The position numbers were made by a program, and so were the translations under genes. From assembly GCA_944322925.1 (NCBI GenBank), contig CALUQM010000006.1, forward strand, positions 18,160 through 82,159: a stretch of 64,000 nucleotides of DNA, given 5' to 3'. Positions 51,162 to 59,746 of the stretch are shown here, piece by piece. Each line of letters starts with the position of its first letter. Positions within the stretch are counted from its first letter, which is position 1. Source of the stretch: an uncultured Bacteroidales bacterium (GTDB taxonomy: Bacteria > Bacteroidota > Bacteroidia > Bacteroidales > UBA932). The notes under the pieces are model-generated. The model did not search any database. It had not been told where the DNA came from and worked only from the letters and a program-made list of their open reading frames with translations.

Positions 51162-51593
51162 ATGTGGCAAAGAATTCAGACACTATATCTGGCGATAGCC
51201 GCCATACTCATAGGCTCGCTTTTCTTCAGTAAAATGGCGACATCTTTCGGCGGGGGCGAAAGCGAAATAATGTATTATGAACGCTGGTACTATCTGGCCC
51301 TGCTCATAATGACTTTCGTAGCCAACGGAATCTGCCTGCTTTCCTTCAAGGCAAGGATTCTGCAAATGAGGGTTGCCGTAATCGCGGCAATACTGCTCAT
51401 TGCATTCCAGGCATGGCTCGGAGCCGACTATCTGGCTCACAGAAAAGATGACATAGTCTTCTCCTTCACGGCCGTCTTCCCTCTGATAGCCGCGATTCTC
51501 GACCTCCTTGCAGCGAAGAACATCGCTCTCGACGAAGCCATGGTGCAGTCTGCATCAAGGCTGAGGTCATCGAAAAGATCGCACAGGAAATAA
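51162..51593 (+). CDS. DUF4293 membrane protein
   Basis: 143 residues with four hydrophobic segments (about 8-24, 44-62, 70-86, 100-120) and the family start MWQRIQTLYLAIAAI, which is typical of DUF4293 in Bacteroidota. The role is unknown. TATCTTCG just upstream is a one-mismatch -7 box. It faces the LytTR gene tail to tail with 5 bp between the stops. Confidence 0.82.
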   Translation: MWQRIQTLYLAIAAILIGSLFFSKMATSFGGGESEIMYYERWYYLALLIMTFVANGICLLSFKARILQMRVAVIAAILLIAFQAWLGADYLAHRKDDIVFSFTAVFPLIAAILDLLAAKNIALDEAMVQSASRLRSSKRSHRK

Positions 51594-51598
51594 CAGGG

Positions 51599-52498
51599 CT
51601 ACTGCGGATTTTCGCGGGTTCCGGCGGCACAGGCTTCCTTCATGCCCTCCGTAAAATGCGACAGGACATTCTGCGTATAGGTCTTGGATACCGGAAGGGA
51701 TATCAGGGCATCATTGTCCATGTCGAGATAATACAGGTCCCTGTCCTTTCTCAGGACCTTTACCTTGTCGAGATTGGCTATGTACTTGCGGTGGCATCTG
51801 ACAAGCGGGCCTCCCATAAAACTCTGTTCTACCGTCTTGAGACGGCATCTCAGCATGTAGGTCTTCATCTCTCCGCCGGCATCCGAATACCAGACCTTGA
51901 TGTAATTGTCGTCCGATTCTATATAATAAAGGTCGGACGTCCTGACGGACAGCTTCAGGGCCCCGGTATTGTCGAAAAGCGTGATCTTGTCCTCCGGTTT
52001 CCGGCCGGACTGCCCGTCCGGGACAGAATTGCTGTAATTCATCAGACGTATCGTCCTGTTCTTGTCCTCGATAGTGAAATACATGCCGGCTATCACATAG
52101 GGTATGATCAGTGAAATGGAGCCGTACAGCAGCGACCTGAGATAGACCCTCATCCATGACTGGCCTTCCTGGCCTACGATATCTACCGTCACGAAGGTAT
52201 AGAAAAGACAGATGAACACGACCTCGAGGACGCACCACAGAATATAGGTGAAATAAGTCTGCTCGAACAGCTTGCTCGCATGGTACATTATGGTCCGGCT
52301 TACGACGAGGATAAGTATCGAAATGAAGGCGAAACCTGCCGTGAAGAGGAACATGTACGTATTGCCGAGACGGAACCATGCGGTATCGGAAAACGGGATG
52401 TACACATTGAGGAAAATCAGGGCGAAAAGCACGGAGAAAATCACCGTACCAATGAGCTGGTTCTTGCCTACGAGATATCCTGGCAGCTTGTTTTTCAT
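51599..52498 (-). CDS. Membrane-bound LytTR-type transcription regulator
   Basis: 299 residues from ATG 52498. Four hydrophobic helices (about 15-33, 48-68, 84-108, 122-142) precede a C-terminal LytTR DNA-binding domain (about 175-285, with LYYIESDDNYIKVWY and FMGGPLVRCHRKYIANLDKV). No receiver or kinase is present, so the membrane part is presumably the sensor. TATATTTG at 52519-52526 on the minus strand is a likely -7 box. Targets are unknown. Confidence 0.88.
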   Translation of the reverse strand: MKNKLPGYLVGKNQLIGTVIFSVLFALIFLNVYIPFSDTAWFRLGNTYMFLFTAGFAFISILILVVSRTIMYHASKLFEQTYFTYILWCVLEVVFICLFYTFVTVDIVGQEGQSWMRVYLRSLLYGSISLIIPYVIAGMYFTIEDKNRTIRLMNYSNSVPDGQSGRKPEDKITLFDNTGALKLSVRTSDLYYIESDDNYIKVWYSDAGGEMKTYMLRCRLKTVEQSFMGGPLVRCHRKYIANLDKVKVLRKDRDLYYLDMDNDALISLPVSKTYTQNVLSHFTEGMKEACAAGTRENPQ

Positions 52499-52604
52499 CG
52501 ATATTCCGTTTTGCACTGCAAATATAAGAATTTTACCACAAATAATGAAAATTCGCCACATTTACGGCAGGTAAGCCACAGGCACGAACTAATCACCACA
52601 ATAA

Positions 52605-52636
52605 TTTCGCTCTTACGAAAATACAGACTAATTTTG
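52605..52636 (+). promoter_or_regulatory. Promoter of the fabH-fabF-fabZ cassette
   Basis: TAATTTTG (52629-52636) matches the -7 box. A TTTCG, one base from the ideal -33 element, lies 19 bases before it. The fabH ATG is 32 bases further on. Confidence 0.5.
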
Positions 52637-52668
52637 TAAGGTTTATCAGAAAATATATACTGTATATT

Positions 52669-53616
52669 ATGAGAATTGTTGGAACTGGAAGTGTTCTTCC
52701 TAAAAAGATCGTCACGAACGACATGCTGTCGGAATTCCTCGATACGAGCGATTCATGGATTTTCCCTCGTACAGGAATCAGGTACAGGCATGTCATTTCA
52801 GATGAAAAACTCGAGGACATGGCCATCGAGGCCGCAAGAAAAGCTCTCGACAATGCCGGAATGAAGGCTGAAGACCTCGACTTCATAATCTGCTCGAACG
52901 TCGTAAACGAATATGTGACCCCGTCTCTCAGCTGCATAATACAGGGAGGAATAGGGGCATCCTGCCCTTGCATCGACATCAACTGCGCCTGTGCCGGATT
53001 CATATACGCACTCGACCTTGCAGAAGCCTACAGCAAGGCAGGCAAGGTAAAGAATGTCCTGATCGTATGTGCTGAAGAACCTACGAGGATGACCAGCTGG
53101 AAAGACAGGAACGTATGCGTGCTTTTCGGAGACGGAGCCGGTGCCGCCGTACTTACGGAAGGAAACAGCATCAAGGGCACCAAACTCTCGGCTGCCAGCG
53201 CTACCGACAAGCTGTATCAGATAAGGACCCTCGAACCAACGCCGTATATTACAAAGGAGGAAGTGAATATTCCGATGCAGATGAAGGGACAGGATGTGTT
53301 CAAGTTCGCGGTCAAGGCTTCGAGCGGAGACATAAAATATCTGCTCGGAGAGCTCGGAATGACTCCGGACAACGTGGACAAATTCCTCCTGCACCAGGCG
53401 AACATCAGAATAATCAACGCCATCAAGGACCAGCTCGAGCAGCCAGCAGAGAAATTCCCTCACAATGTGGAAAGCCACGGGAACTCGTCTTCGGCAAGCT
53501 GCCCCATACTTCTGGACGAATGCAACAGGAACGGTGTCATCAAGAAAGGCGACATCCTTGCACTCAGCGCATTCGGTGCCGGTTTCATTTCAGGCGCAGC
53601 CATTCTTGAATGGTAA
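52669..53616 (+). CDS. fabH: 3-oxoacyl-ACP synthase III (FabH-type)
   Basis: 315 residues with the full catalytic triad: Cys108 in NCACAGF, His242 in LHQANIR and Asn272 in HGNSS. FabH starts fatty-acid chains by joining acetyl- or branched acyl-CoA to malonyl-ACP. The usual partners rpmF, plsX and accBC are not adjacent; instead fabF follows after 72 bp and fabZ after that. It could therefore serve either bulk fatty-acid synthesis or a dedicated acyl pathway. Confidence 0.92.
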   Translation: MRIVGTGSVLPKKIVTNDMLSEFLDTSDSWIFPRTGIRYRHVISDEKLEDMAIEAARKALDNAGMKAEDLDFIICSNVVNEYVTPSLSCIIQGGIGASCPCIDINCACAGFIYALDLAEAYSKAGKVKNVLIVCAEEPTRMTSWKDRNVCVLFGDGAGAAVLTEGNSIKGTKLSAASATDKLYQIRTLEPTPYITKEEVNIPMQMKGQDVFKFAVKASSGDIKYLLGELGMTPDNVDKFLLHQANIRIINAIKDQLEQPAEKFPHNVESHGNSSSASCPILLDECNRNGVIKKGDILALSAFGAGFISGAAILEW

Positions 53617-53688
53617 GCCTGCCCAACAGTCATTAAATCAATAATCAATTAACCGACCGTCAGACCGACGGACATTAACTTACAAGAG

Positions 53689-54939
53689 ATGGATAAAAGA
53701 GTAGTCGTGACAGGTATGGGAGTCATCTCCCCTGTCGGAAACAATGTTGCGGATTTCTGGAAAAGCCTTACTGAAGGAGTCTGCGGAATAGATTTCATCA
53801 AGGCCTTCCCTACGGACGACCTCCCTGTGAAGATTGCCGGTGAGGTGAAGGATTTTGTACCTGCAGAGCACGGCATAGAACCGGCTTTCGCAAGAAAACA
53901 GGACAAATTCACCGTGTACGCCGTTGCTGCCGCAAACGAAGCCATGCAGCAGTCCGGACTCAATTCGAACGATGGAGGAAACATAGATCCTTTCAGACTC
54001 GGAGTATATGTAGGCTCCGGCATCGGAGGATTCACCACCCAGTACAGGGAAACTGAAAAGATGATAAAGGACGGAGCCAAATGGATTTCGCCTCTCTTCA
54101 TCCCTACAATGATTTCCAATATCGCAACCGGAAACGTTGCAATCAGGAACAAGGCCTGCGGTCCGAGCCTCGATATCGTGACTGCATGCGCAACGTCGAC
54201 CCACGCCATAGGTGAAGCATACCGCGCGATAAAGCACGGATACGCCGATGCAATCATAGCCGGAGGTTCCGAGGCCGCAACCATTCCGCTCGGAATAGCA
54301 GGCTTCGCGAATGCCAAGGCTCTTTCGAAAGCCGAGGATCCGAAATACGCATCCCTGCCTTTCAACCTCAACCGCGGAGGATTCGTAATGGCAGAAGGAG
54401 CCGGAATGATAGTGCTTGAAGAATACGAGCACGCAAAGGCAAGAGGCGCACAGATCTTTGCCGAAATCTGCGGATACGGCAACACCAACGACGCCTACCA
54501 TGTCACTGCGCCGAGACCTGAAGGAATCACCCAGGCAAAAGCCATAGAAATGGCACTGAAGGAAGCCGGATACAATGAAAACGATGTGCTGTATGTCAAT
54601 GCGCACGGCACGGGAACACATCTCAACGATGCTTCGGAAACTGCAGCGTTCAAGATTGCAATGGGAGAAGAAAACGCCCGCAAGGCACATATCAGTTCCA
54701 CCAAGTCGATGACGGGCCACATGCTCGGAGCTGCAGGTGCCGTAGAAGCCATAGCAAGCATTCTCGCCCTGAAAAACGGCATCGTACCTCCGACTATCAA
54801 TCTCGATACTCCGGATCCGGAATGCGACCTCAACTACACTCCGAACAAGGCTGAAAAGGTGGACTTGACCATTGCCATATCCGACTCTCTCGGATTCGGA
54901 GGACACAACGGCTGCATAGCTTTCCGCAAGGCCGAATAA
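53689..54939 (+). CDS. fabF: 3-oxoacyl-ACP synthase II
   Basis: 416 residues, KAS II fold. The nucleophile is Cys167 in TACATSTH, with the two histidines in NAHGTGTHLND and SMTGHMLGAAG and a conserved GFGGHNGC at the end. It extends acyl-ACP with malonyl-ACP. It lies between fabH and fabZ on the same strand. Confidence 0.94.
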   Translation: MDKRVVVTGMGVISPVGNNVADFWKSLTEGVCGIDFIKAFPTDDLPVKIAGEVKDFVPAEHGIEPAFARKQDKFTVYAVAAANEAMQQSGLNSNDGGNIDPFRLGVYVGSGIGGFTTQYRETEKMIKDGAKWISPLFIPTMISNIATGNVAIRNKACGPSLDIVTACATSTHAIGEAYRAIKHGYADAIIAGGSEAATIPLGIAGFANAKALSKAEDPKYASLPFNLNRGGFVMAEGAGMIVLEEYEHAKARGAQIFAEICGYGNTNDAYHVTAPRPEGITQAKAIEMALKEAGYNENDVLYVNAHGTGTHLNDASETAAFKIAMGEENARKAHISSTKSMTGHMLGAAGAVEAIASILALKNGIVPPTINLDTPDPECDLNYTPNKAEKVDLTIAISDSLGFGGHNGCIAFRKAE

Positions 54940-54979
54940 CACTTCGCATGATTTTTCGGAAAATCCAAACCGATTCAAT

Positions 54980-55390
54980 ATGAACAGAGAAGAACTCAAA
55001 GAATATCTGCCTCACAGGGAACCCATGCTCCTTGTCGATGAAATAGAAATCGACGAAGAAGGTGTGGCGCATGCCAAATACAGAATCAAGGAGGATGAAT
55101 TCTTCTGCAGAGGCCATTTCCCGGGCAACCCTATCGTTCCGGGTGTAATCCAGTGCGAGATAATGGCACAGAGCTGCGTACTGCTCGTCAAGGATGAGGT
55201 CAAGGGCAAGACCACCCTTTACACCGGCATCAACAATGTCAAGTTCAAGAATATCGTCCGCCCTGGAGACCTTTGTGAAATCACTGCCAAACTTACAGGC
55301 CGCAGAGGAAATATTTTCTTCACTGAAGCCGTACTGAAAGTGAACGGCAAACTTTGCTGCAAAGGCGACCTTTCTTTTGCCCTTGCATAA
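54980..55390 (+). CDS. fabZ: 3-hydroxyacyl-ACP dehydratase, stand-alone FabZ type
   Basis: 136 residues, hot-dog fold: HREPMLLVDEI at the start, catalytic His46 in GHFPGNPIVPGV and Glu60 in QCEIMAQ. It dehydrates 3-hydroxyacyl-ACP. In many Bacteroidota FabZ is fused to LpxC; here it is separate and belongs to the fabH-fabF set, 40 bp after fabF. A strong terminator follows. Confidence 0.9.
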   Translation: MNREELKEYLPHREPMLLVDEIEIDEEGVAHAKYRIKEDEFFCRGHFPGNPIVPGVIQCEIMAQSCVLLVKDEVKGKTTLYTGINNVKFKNIVRPGDLCEITAKLTGRRGNIFFTEAVLKVNGKLCCKGDLSFALA

Positions 55391-55425
55391 CAGGACGCGG
55401 GACGGCAGTCTCCAATGAAAAAACA

Positions 55426-55451
55426 GGCCGGTCAATGACCGGCCGTTTTTT
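55426..55451. terminator. Bidirectional terminator between fabZ and the HAD gene
   Basis: GGCCGGTCA and TGACCGGCC (55426-55444) form a GC-rich stem with a T-run on the right and an A-run on the left, so it works on both strands. The stem also encodes the last residues and stop of the HAD gene on the minus strand. Confidence 0.85.
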
Positions 55452-56103
55452 CATTCTTACTCAGGGTTATCTGATCGAGATATTCCCCGAAAAAACTTCT
55501 GTGGATTTCAGGATAAGCGGCCGGTGCTCCGTCCGGAGCAAGGATTATACAGGACAGGGAAGCCGCCCAGGCGGATTTTGCGCCGGTATGAGAGTCTTCG
55601 ACCGCAATTGCCCGGTCAGCGTCCAGTCCGGAAATTTCAATGGCTCTGAGATACGGTTCCGGGGATGGCTTGCCCAGGCTGACATCATCCGAAGAGACAG
55701 TACCGCAGAAAAAACTGGAGAGCCCGAAACGGCTTAGTGCCATATCCACCTGACGTCTGGATGAATTGCTTACAAGCACCATCATGATATCCTTTCCGGC
55801 GAGGTTTGTCAGGACCTTCTCAATCCCGTCGCAGGGCGATGCAAGAGAGTCGAGCGACGATTCGTAAAGCGTATCTATTCTCCCGATTATCTCTGTGAAA
55901 AGAGATTCGGAAAATCTGCCGGTGCTTTCGAGAACAAGCCTTATGGCCTCTTCCGTAGAAAGATTGAAACCGTCCGATTCCTCAAGCACGGACATGTCGA
56001 GATCATACTCCGATTTTACTGTTTCCGTGATATGGTCCCACAGGGCGGAACTGTCGATGACAACTCCGTCCATGTCGAAAAACACTCCCTTGTATTTCCG
56101 CAT
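55432..56103 (-). CDS. HAD-family phosphatase of the thiamine operon
   Basis: 223 residues, HAD subfamily of the beta-phosphoglucomutase type: motif I DMDGVVID, motif II VSNSS, motif III lysine in GKPSPEPY, motif IV EDSHTGAKSA, and a helical cap. Its ATG overlaps the thiD stop as TAATG, so it is translated with the thiamine genes. No thiL is visible, and HAD enzymes are known to dephosphorylate thiamine monophosphate in some bacteria and plants. That role is a good guess from context, not shown by sequence. Confidence 0.85.
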   Translation of the reverse strand: MRKYKGVFFDMDGVVIDSSALWDHITETVKSEYDLDMSVLEESDGFNLSTEEAIRLVLESTGRFSESLFTEIIGRIDTLYESSLDSLASPCDGIEKVLTNLAGKDIMMVLVSNSSRRQVDMALSRFGLSSFFCGTVSSDDVSLGKPSPEPYLRAIEISGLDADRAIAVEDSHTGAKSAWAASLSCIILAPDGAPAAYPEIHRSFFGEYLDQITLSKNEKTAGH

Positions 56104-56912
56104 TAGTCCCAGAAATTGAAAAAATGGTGCACAGGCCCGTGGCCGTGACCTATACTGTACTCCGCTCCGGTCTCTATGGCCTTTTCTATGTATTTCTTCG
56201 CTGCCGTCACAGCCTCGTCAAGCCCCAGCCCGCGGGCAAGGAACGATGCTACGGCAGAAGACAGGGTACAGCCGGTCCCATGAGTGTTCACCGTATCGAG
56301 TCTCGGGGAAGAGAGTCTGAGAATGCTGTCAGTCTCTGCATTGTAGAACACGTCGACAAGTTCCGCATCAGACAGATGTCCTGCTTTCAGAAGAACCGAC
56401 ACCTGCCTGCCCATGGACAGTCTGCGGGCGCATTCCGGCAAGTCATCCTGCGACTGGATTTTTTCACCGAGCAGGATTTCGGCTTCAGGAATGTTCGGCG
56501 TGATTATCCTTGCGAACGGTACAAGTTCGTTCCTGAGTGTCTCTACGGCCTCAGGCTCCAGCAAAGGATCCCCGGAAGTCGCTACCATGACCGGATCAAG
56601 CACTATATTCCTTATATTGTACTCAGCAAGAGTTTCCTTCACCGTCAGTATCATTTCCGAACTGTGAAGCATTCCTATCTTCACGGCATCCGCCCCGAGA
56701 TCATCAAGTACGGATTTGATCTGGCCTCTTACAAACGATGCGGGAACAGGAAAAACCCCGCTGACTCCCTGCGTATTTTCATCCACGACGGCGACTACTG
56801 CGGTAGCTCCGTAACATCCGCAGGCGGAAAACGTCTTCAGGTCTGCCTGGAGGCCCGCTCCTCCGCTCGGATCGCTGCCGGCGATGGACAGCGCTATCCT
56901 GTATTTTTTCAT
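56103..56912 (-). CDS. thiD: Hydroxymethylpyrimidine (phosphate) kinase
   Basis: 269 residues from the ATG at 56912, which overlaps the tenA stop as ATGA; an ATG three codons upstream (56921) is the other choice. Ribokinase-like fold with IAGSDPSGGAGLQADLKTF at the start and the GTGCTLSSAVA anion hole near the end. It phosphorylates HMP and HMP-P to HMP-PP, which ThiE joins to the thiazole. It is followed by the HAD gene with a one-base overlap. Confidence 0.95.
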   Translation of the reverse strand: MKKYRIALSIAGSDPSGGAGLQADLKTFSACGCYGATAVVAVVDENTQGVSGVFPVPASFVRGQIKSVLDDLGADAVKIGMLHSSEMILTVKETLAEYNIRNIVLDPVMVATSGDPLLEPEAVETLRNELVPFARIITPNIPEAEILLGEKIQSQDDLPECARRLSMGRQVSVLLKAGHLSDAELVDVFYNAETDSILRLSSPRLDTVNTHGTGCTLSSAVASFLARGLGLDEAVTAAKKYIEKAIETGAEYSIGHGHGPVHHFFNFWD

Positions 56913-57574
56913 ATTGTCCATTGTTCCTTAATATATGCACTGTTCCAGAACATCCATTCCATTTTCACACCTGTCACGAAAGCCTCTGTCATTTTCTTCC
57001 GCATTTCCTCCGAAGACGCAGCGGCGGCATCATTGCAGAGTTCCGTAATCCTGGCCGTTGGGTCATCGAATGAGCCGCTTCCGTAAAGACTTATCCATTC
57101 CCGGTAGGGATTGCTGTCAAGAGACGAAGCAGCGGCAGCATACACTGACTTCCCTGTCTTGTCGTACACGACGAAACACGGGAGCACCGATGCAAGCGCT
57201 ATTTCCAAAGGCTCGGCTGCGGCCTGGCGCCATAGATGCGACGAACACATCAGACAGGCGGGAGACATGGCAGGCTCCCTGATATCCCTAAGTCCCGTGC
57301 CGTCAAGGTACAGGTCATGAACCGCCTTTTCCGAATCCAGATTTTCCATGGCTGATGCAAGGAAAAGAGCTGCATGTTCAGGATTTTCAAGTCTTGAAGC
57401 TATCAGCGACATTACCCTGGCATATTCTCTCAGATAAAGGGAATCCTGTACAAGATAAGTTGCAAACCTGTCGCGAGAAAGCGTACCGGCAGCCAGTTCC
57501 GTTATGAAAGGATGCTCAAGTACCTTTCTGAATACAGGCGCAGCCTCTTCCCATGCAGTATCGGACCATTTCAT
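56909..57574 (-). CDS. tenA: Thiaminase II / aminopyrimidine aminohydrolase
   Basis: 221 residues, all-helical TenA fold, with the active-site Cys133 in LPCFVVY. TenA hydrolyses aminopyrimidine from damaged thiamine to HMP, which ThiD can reuse. Its ATG overlaps the thiE stop as ATGA. Together with thiM and thiD this marks the operon as salvage of both halves of thiamine. Confidence 0.92.
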   Translation of the reverse strand: MKWSDTAWEEAAPVFRKVLEHPFITELAAGTLSRDRFATYLVQDSLYLREYARVMSLIASRLENPEHAALFLASAMENLDSEKAVHDLYLDGTGLRDIREPAMSPACLMCSSHLWRQAAAEPLEIALASVLPCFVVYDKTGKSVYAAAASSLDSNPYREWISLYGSGSFDDPTARITELCNDAAAASSEEMRKKMTEAFVTGVKMEWMFWNSAYIKEQWTI

Positions 57575-58215
57575 CTTTTCCCTCCGGCCTCGAATATGAT
57601 TGAAGACAATCCGGCGGCAGCCTTTTCCGGATCAGGGGCTGACATTATCGCCGAAACGACGGACACTCCGTCCGCGCCGGCAAGAATGACCTGTCCGGCA
57701 TTGCCGCAATTCAATCCGCCGATCCCGACGGAAGGATGGCGTGATACTGCCGTAATCTTCCTTATCCCTTCCAGCCCGAGGGCCGGAGCCGTGTCCGTCT
57801 TGGTAGGGGTAGAGAATACGGGTGAGATCCCGATATAGTCGACATCGGCCGAATTTGCCTTGACGGCATCATCAATACTTTCTACCGACAGTCCGACTAT
57901 CCTGTCAGGCCCCATCAGCCTGCGGACGACATCGCATGGAAGATCGCTCTGCCCGACATGTACGCCGTCGGCATCGCAGGCGAGAGCTATGTCCACTCTG
58001 TCGTTTATTATGAGAGGCACTCCAGAGCCGGACAGACATGACTTCAGCGAAAGGGCAAGTTCGAGGAATTCCCTTGAAGTGCATTCCTTTTCCCTGAGCT
58101 GGACCATTGTCACGCCGCCGCGGACAGCCGCCATGACCACGTCTTCCAGTCTGCGGCCGAGAGCGAGATTCCTGTCGGTGACAAGATATAATCGAAGTAG
58201 TCCGGGATCTGTCAT
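57571..58215 (-). CDS. thiE: Thiamine phosphate synthase
   Basis: 214 residues, TIM barrel with QLREKE, INDRVDIA, DGVHVGQSDLP and the phosphate-binding GIGGLN near the end. It joins HMP-PP with thiazole phosphate to give thiamine monophosphate. The ATG overlaps the thiM stop as TAATG. Confidence 0.95.
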   Translation of the reverse strand: MTDPGLLRLYLVTDRNLALGRRLEDVVMAAVRGGVTMVQLREKECTSREFLELALSLKSCLSGSGVPLIINDRVDIALACDADGVHVGQSDLPCDVVRRLMGPDRIVGLSVESIDDAVKANSADVDYIGISPVFSTPTKTDTAPALGLEGIRKITAVSRHPSVGIGGLNCGNAGQVILAGADGVSVVSAIMSAPDPEKAAAGLSSIIFEAGGKR

Positions 58216-59006
58216 TACCTTATATATTGTCTGATTACGGTTTCGTCGAGATTGTACAGGGCATCAAGGAATCGCATCTGAAGGCTTCCAGGCCCCTCGG
58301 CTCCGGATGCAGCGGCTTCTCCGGCAATTCCCATGACAGCCATCGCATGCAGGGACGCTTCGAAAAGATCCGGATTGACGGCGGAGAATGCCCCGACAAC
58401 CGCAGTAGCCGTACATCCCATGCCCGTCACCCTGGACATCAGCGGAGAACCGTTACGTACTTCTCCAGTTCTCGCTCCGTCGGTAACATAGTCTACGGCA
58501 CCGCTTATCACTACCACTGCTCCGGTATCTTTTGCAAGCGCCTGCGCCGATGCGACGGCGGAATCCGACGAAGCCGTACTGTCCACGCCTTTGGTTTTCG
58601 CCGAAGCATTTAAAAGAGATATGATCTCGGATGCATTGCCCCTGATCACGGAAGGACGGCATTCGCGCAGCATCATGGCAGACGTATCAGAGCGGTAAGG
58701 TGTAGCTCCGGCCCCTACGGGATCGAAAACTACCGGAATCCCGGCACGATGTGCCGATTCCGCGGCGATAACCATGGCTTTGACCCATGAAGGCTCGAGC
58801 GTGCCTATATTCAGCACCAGAGCCGACGCTATGGCAGCCATATCCGCCACCTCCTCGACAGCATGGGCCATCACGGGAGATGCCCCTATGGCAAGAAGCG
58901 CATTCGCTGTATTGTTCATCACGACATAGTTCGTGATATTGTGGACGAGGGGCGATTTTTCCCTGACCTTGGCAAGGTCTTCAATAAGACGGTCTATATT
59001 TATCAT
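58215..59006 (-). CDS. thiM: Hydroxyethylthiazole kinase
   Basis: 263 residues with VHNITNYVVMNNTANALLAIGASPVM at the start, DPVGAGAT in the middle and a GMGCTATAVVGA anion hole near residue 196. It phosphorylates salvaged thiazole for ThiE. It is the first thi gene, 18 bp after a methyltransferase. No riboswitch-sized space lies before it. Confidence 0.95.
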   Translation of the reverse strand: MINIDRLIEDLAKVREKSPLVHNITNYVVMNNTANALLAIGASPVMAHAVEEVADMAAIASALVLNIGTLEPSWVKAMVIAAESAHRAGIPVVFDPVGAGATPYRSDTSAMMLRECRPSVIRGNASEIISLLNASAKTKGVDSTASSDSAVASAQALAKDTGAVVVISGAVDYVTDGARTGEVRNGSPLMSRVTGMGCTATAVVGAFSAVNPDLFEASLHAMAVMGIAGEAAASGAEGPGSLQMRFLDALYNLDETVIRQYIR

Positions 59007-59024
59007 GGATTTTTATGTTTGATT

Positions 59025-59726
59025 TCAACGTTTGTATCCGCAGATAGCGACATAGTCGCCCTTGTCGAAGCCAGGCACCGGTTCTTCAGCAGTGTTGTCC
59101 GAATAAAGAGGGTGGGTGACAAGCGTCTGGGCGTATTCGAAATCCGAGAATCCCGCCCTTTCCATGGCCTCGACTTTTTCCGCAGTGGTTCTCCAGCAGG
59201 CTTTGGAGGCGAGTTCTATCGGATAAGGGTTCCTCGGACATACTCCCTCCAGAAGAGGATGGTCCCAAGTACCCAGAGCCTTGGCCAGATTGTACAGCAG
59301 GCCGTAAGAACTTTCCTTAGGGATGTCCACAAGAATAAGCCGTCCTCCCGGTTTCAGGGATTCGCGGCTTTTGGAAAGAGCCTTGTCGAGGTCAGTGATA
59401 TAGCCCGGACAACCGTTATACAGTACGGTATCATATTTTTCCGGTCTCGGCCCGCAATCTTCAGCTGTATCCACTTCCACATTCATTCCTCTTGCCACGG
59501 CAATGGCTGCCATGTCGGAAGAAGGCTCTATGCCGTCCCTTATGTCGATACCGTAGTCCGACCTCAGAATCTGCTCGAAAAGTCCGCTGCCGCAGCCGAC
59601 AGACAGGATTTTATCGCCCTTGCGAAGAAAATATGCTACAAGTGCAGCTTCAGAATACAGTACGTTCCTGTTTTCGAGAAACCAGGAATCATACTTTTCC
59701 GCATAGGAATCAAAATTTCGTATCAC
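59025..59726 (-). CDS. Class I SAM-dependent methyltransferase
   Basis: 233 residues, Rossmann fold with ILSVGCGSGLFEQIL as the SAM-binding motif (about 40-54) and an acidic end of strand 2 (DGIEPS). The C-terminal part resembles small-molecule methyltransferases of the UbiE/type 11 group. It sits between prfA (20 bp) and thiM (18 bp). It is not PrmC, which often follows prfA, because the NPPY motif is missing. Whether it takes part in thiamine metabolism is open. Confidence 0.85.
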   Translation of the reverse strand: MIRNFDSYAEKYDSWFLENRNVLYSEAALVAYFLRKGDKILSVGCGSGLFEQILRSDYGIDIRDGIEPSSDMAAIAVARGMNVEVDTAEDCGPRPEKYDTVLYNGCPGYITDLDKALSKSRESLKPGGRLILVDIPKESSYGLLYNLAKALGTWDHPLLEGVCPRNPYPIELASKACWRTTAEKVEAMERAGFSDFEYAQTLVTHPLYSDNTAEEPVPGFDKGDYVAICGYKR

Positions 59727-59746
59727 TAAAATACTCCTCCCGTATA

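Noticed and set aside
59007-59024. Site for a TPP riboswitch before thiM
   Set aside because: Only 18 bp are available and no thi-box-like conserved bases are seen here or in the 20 bp before the methyltransferase.
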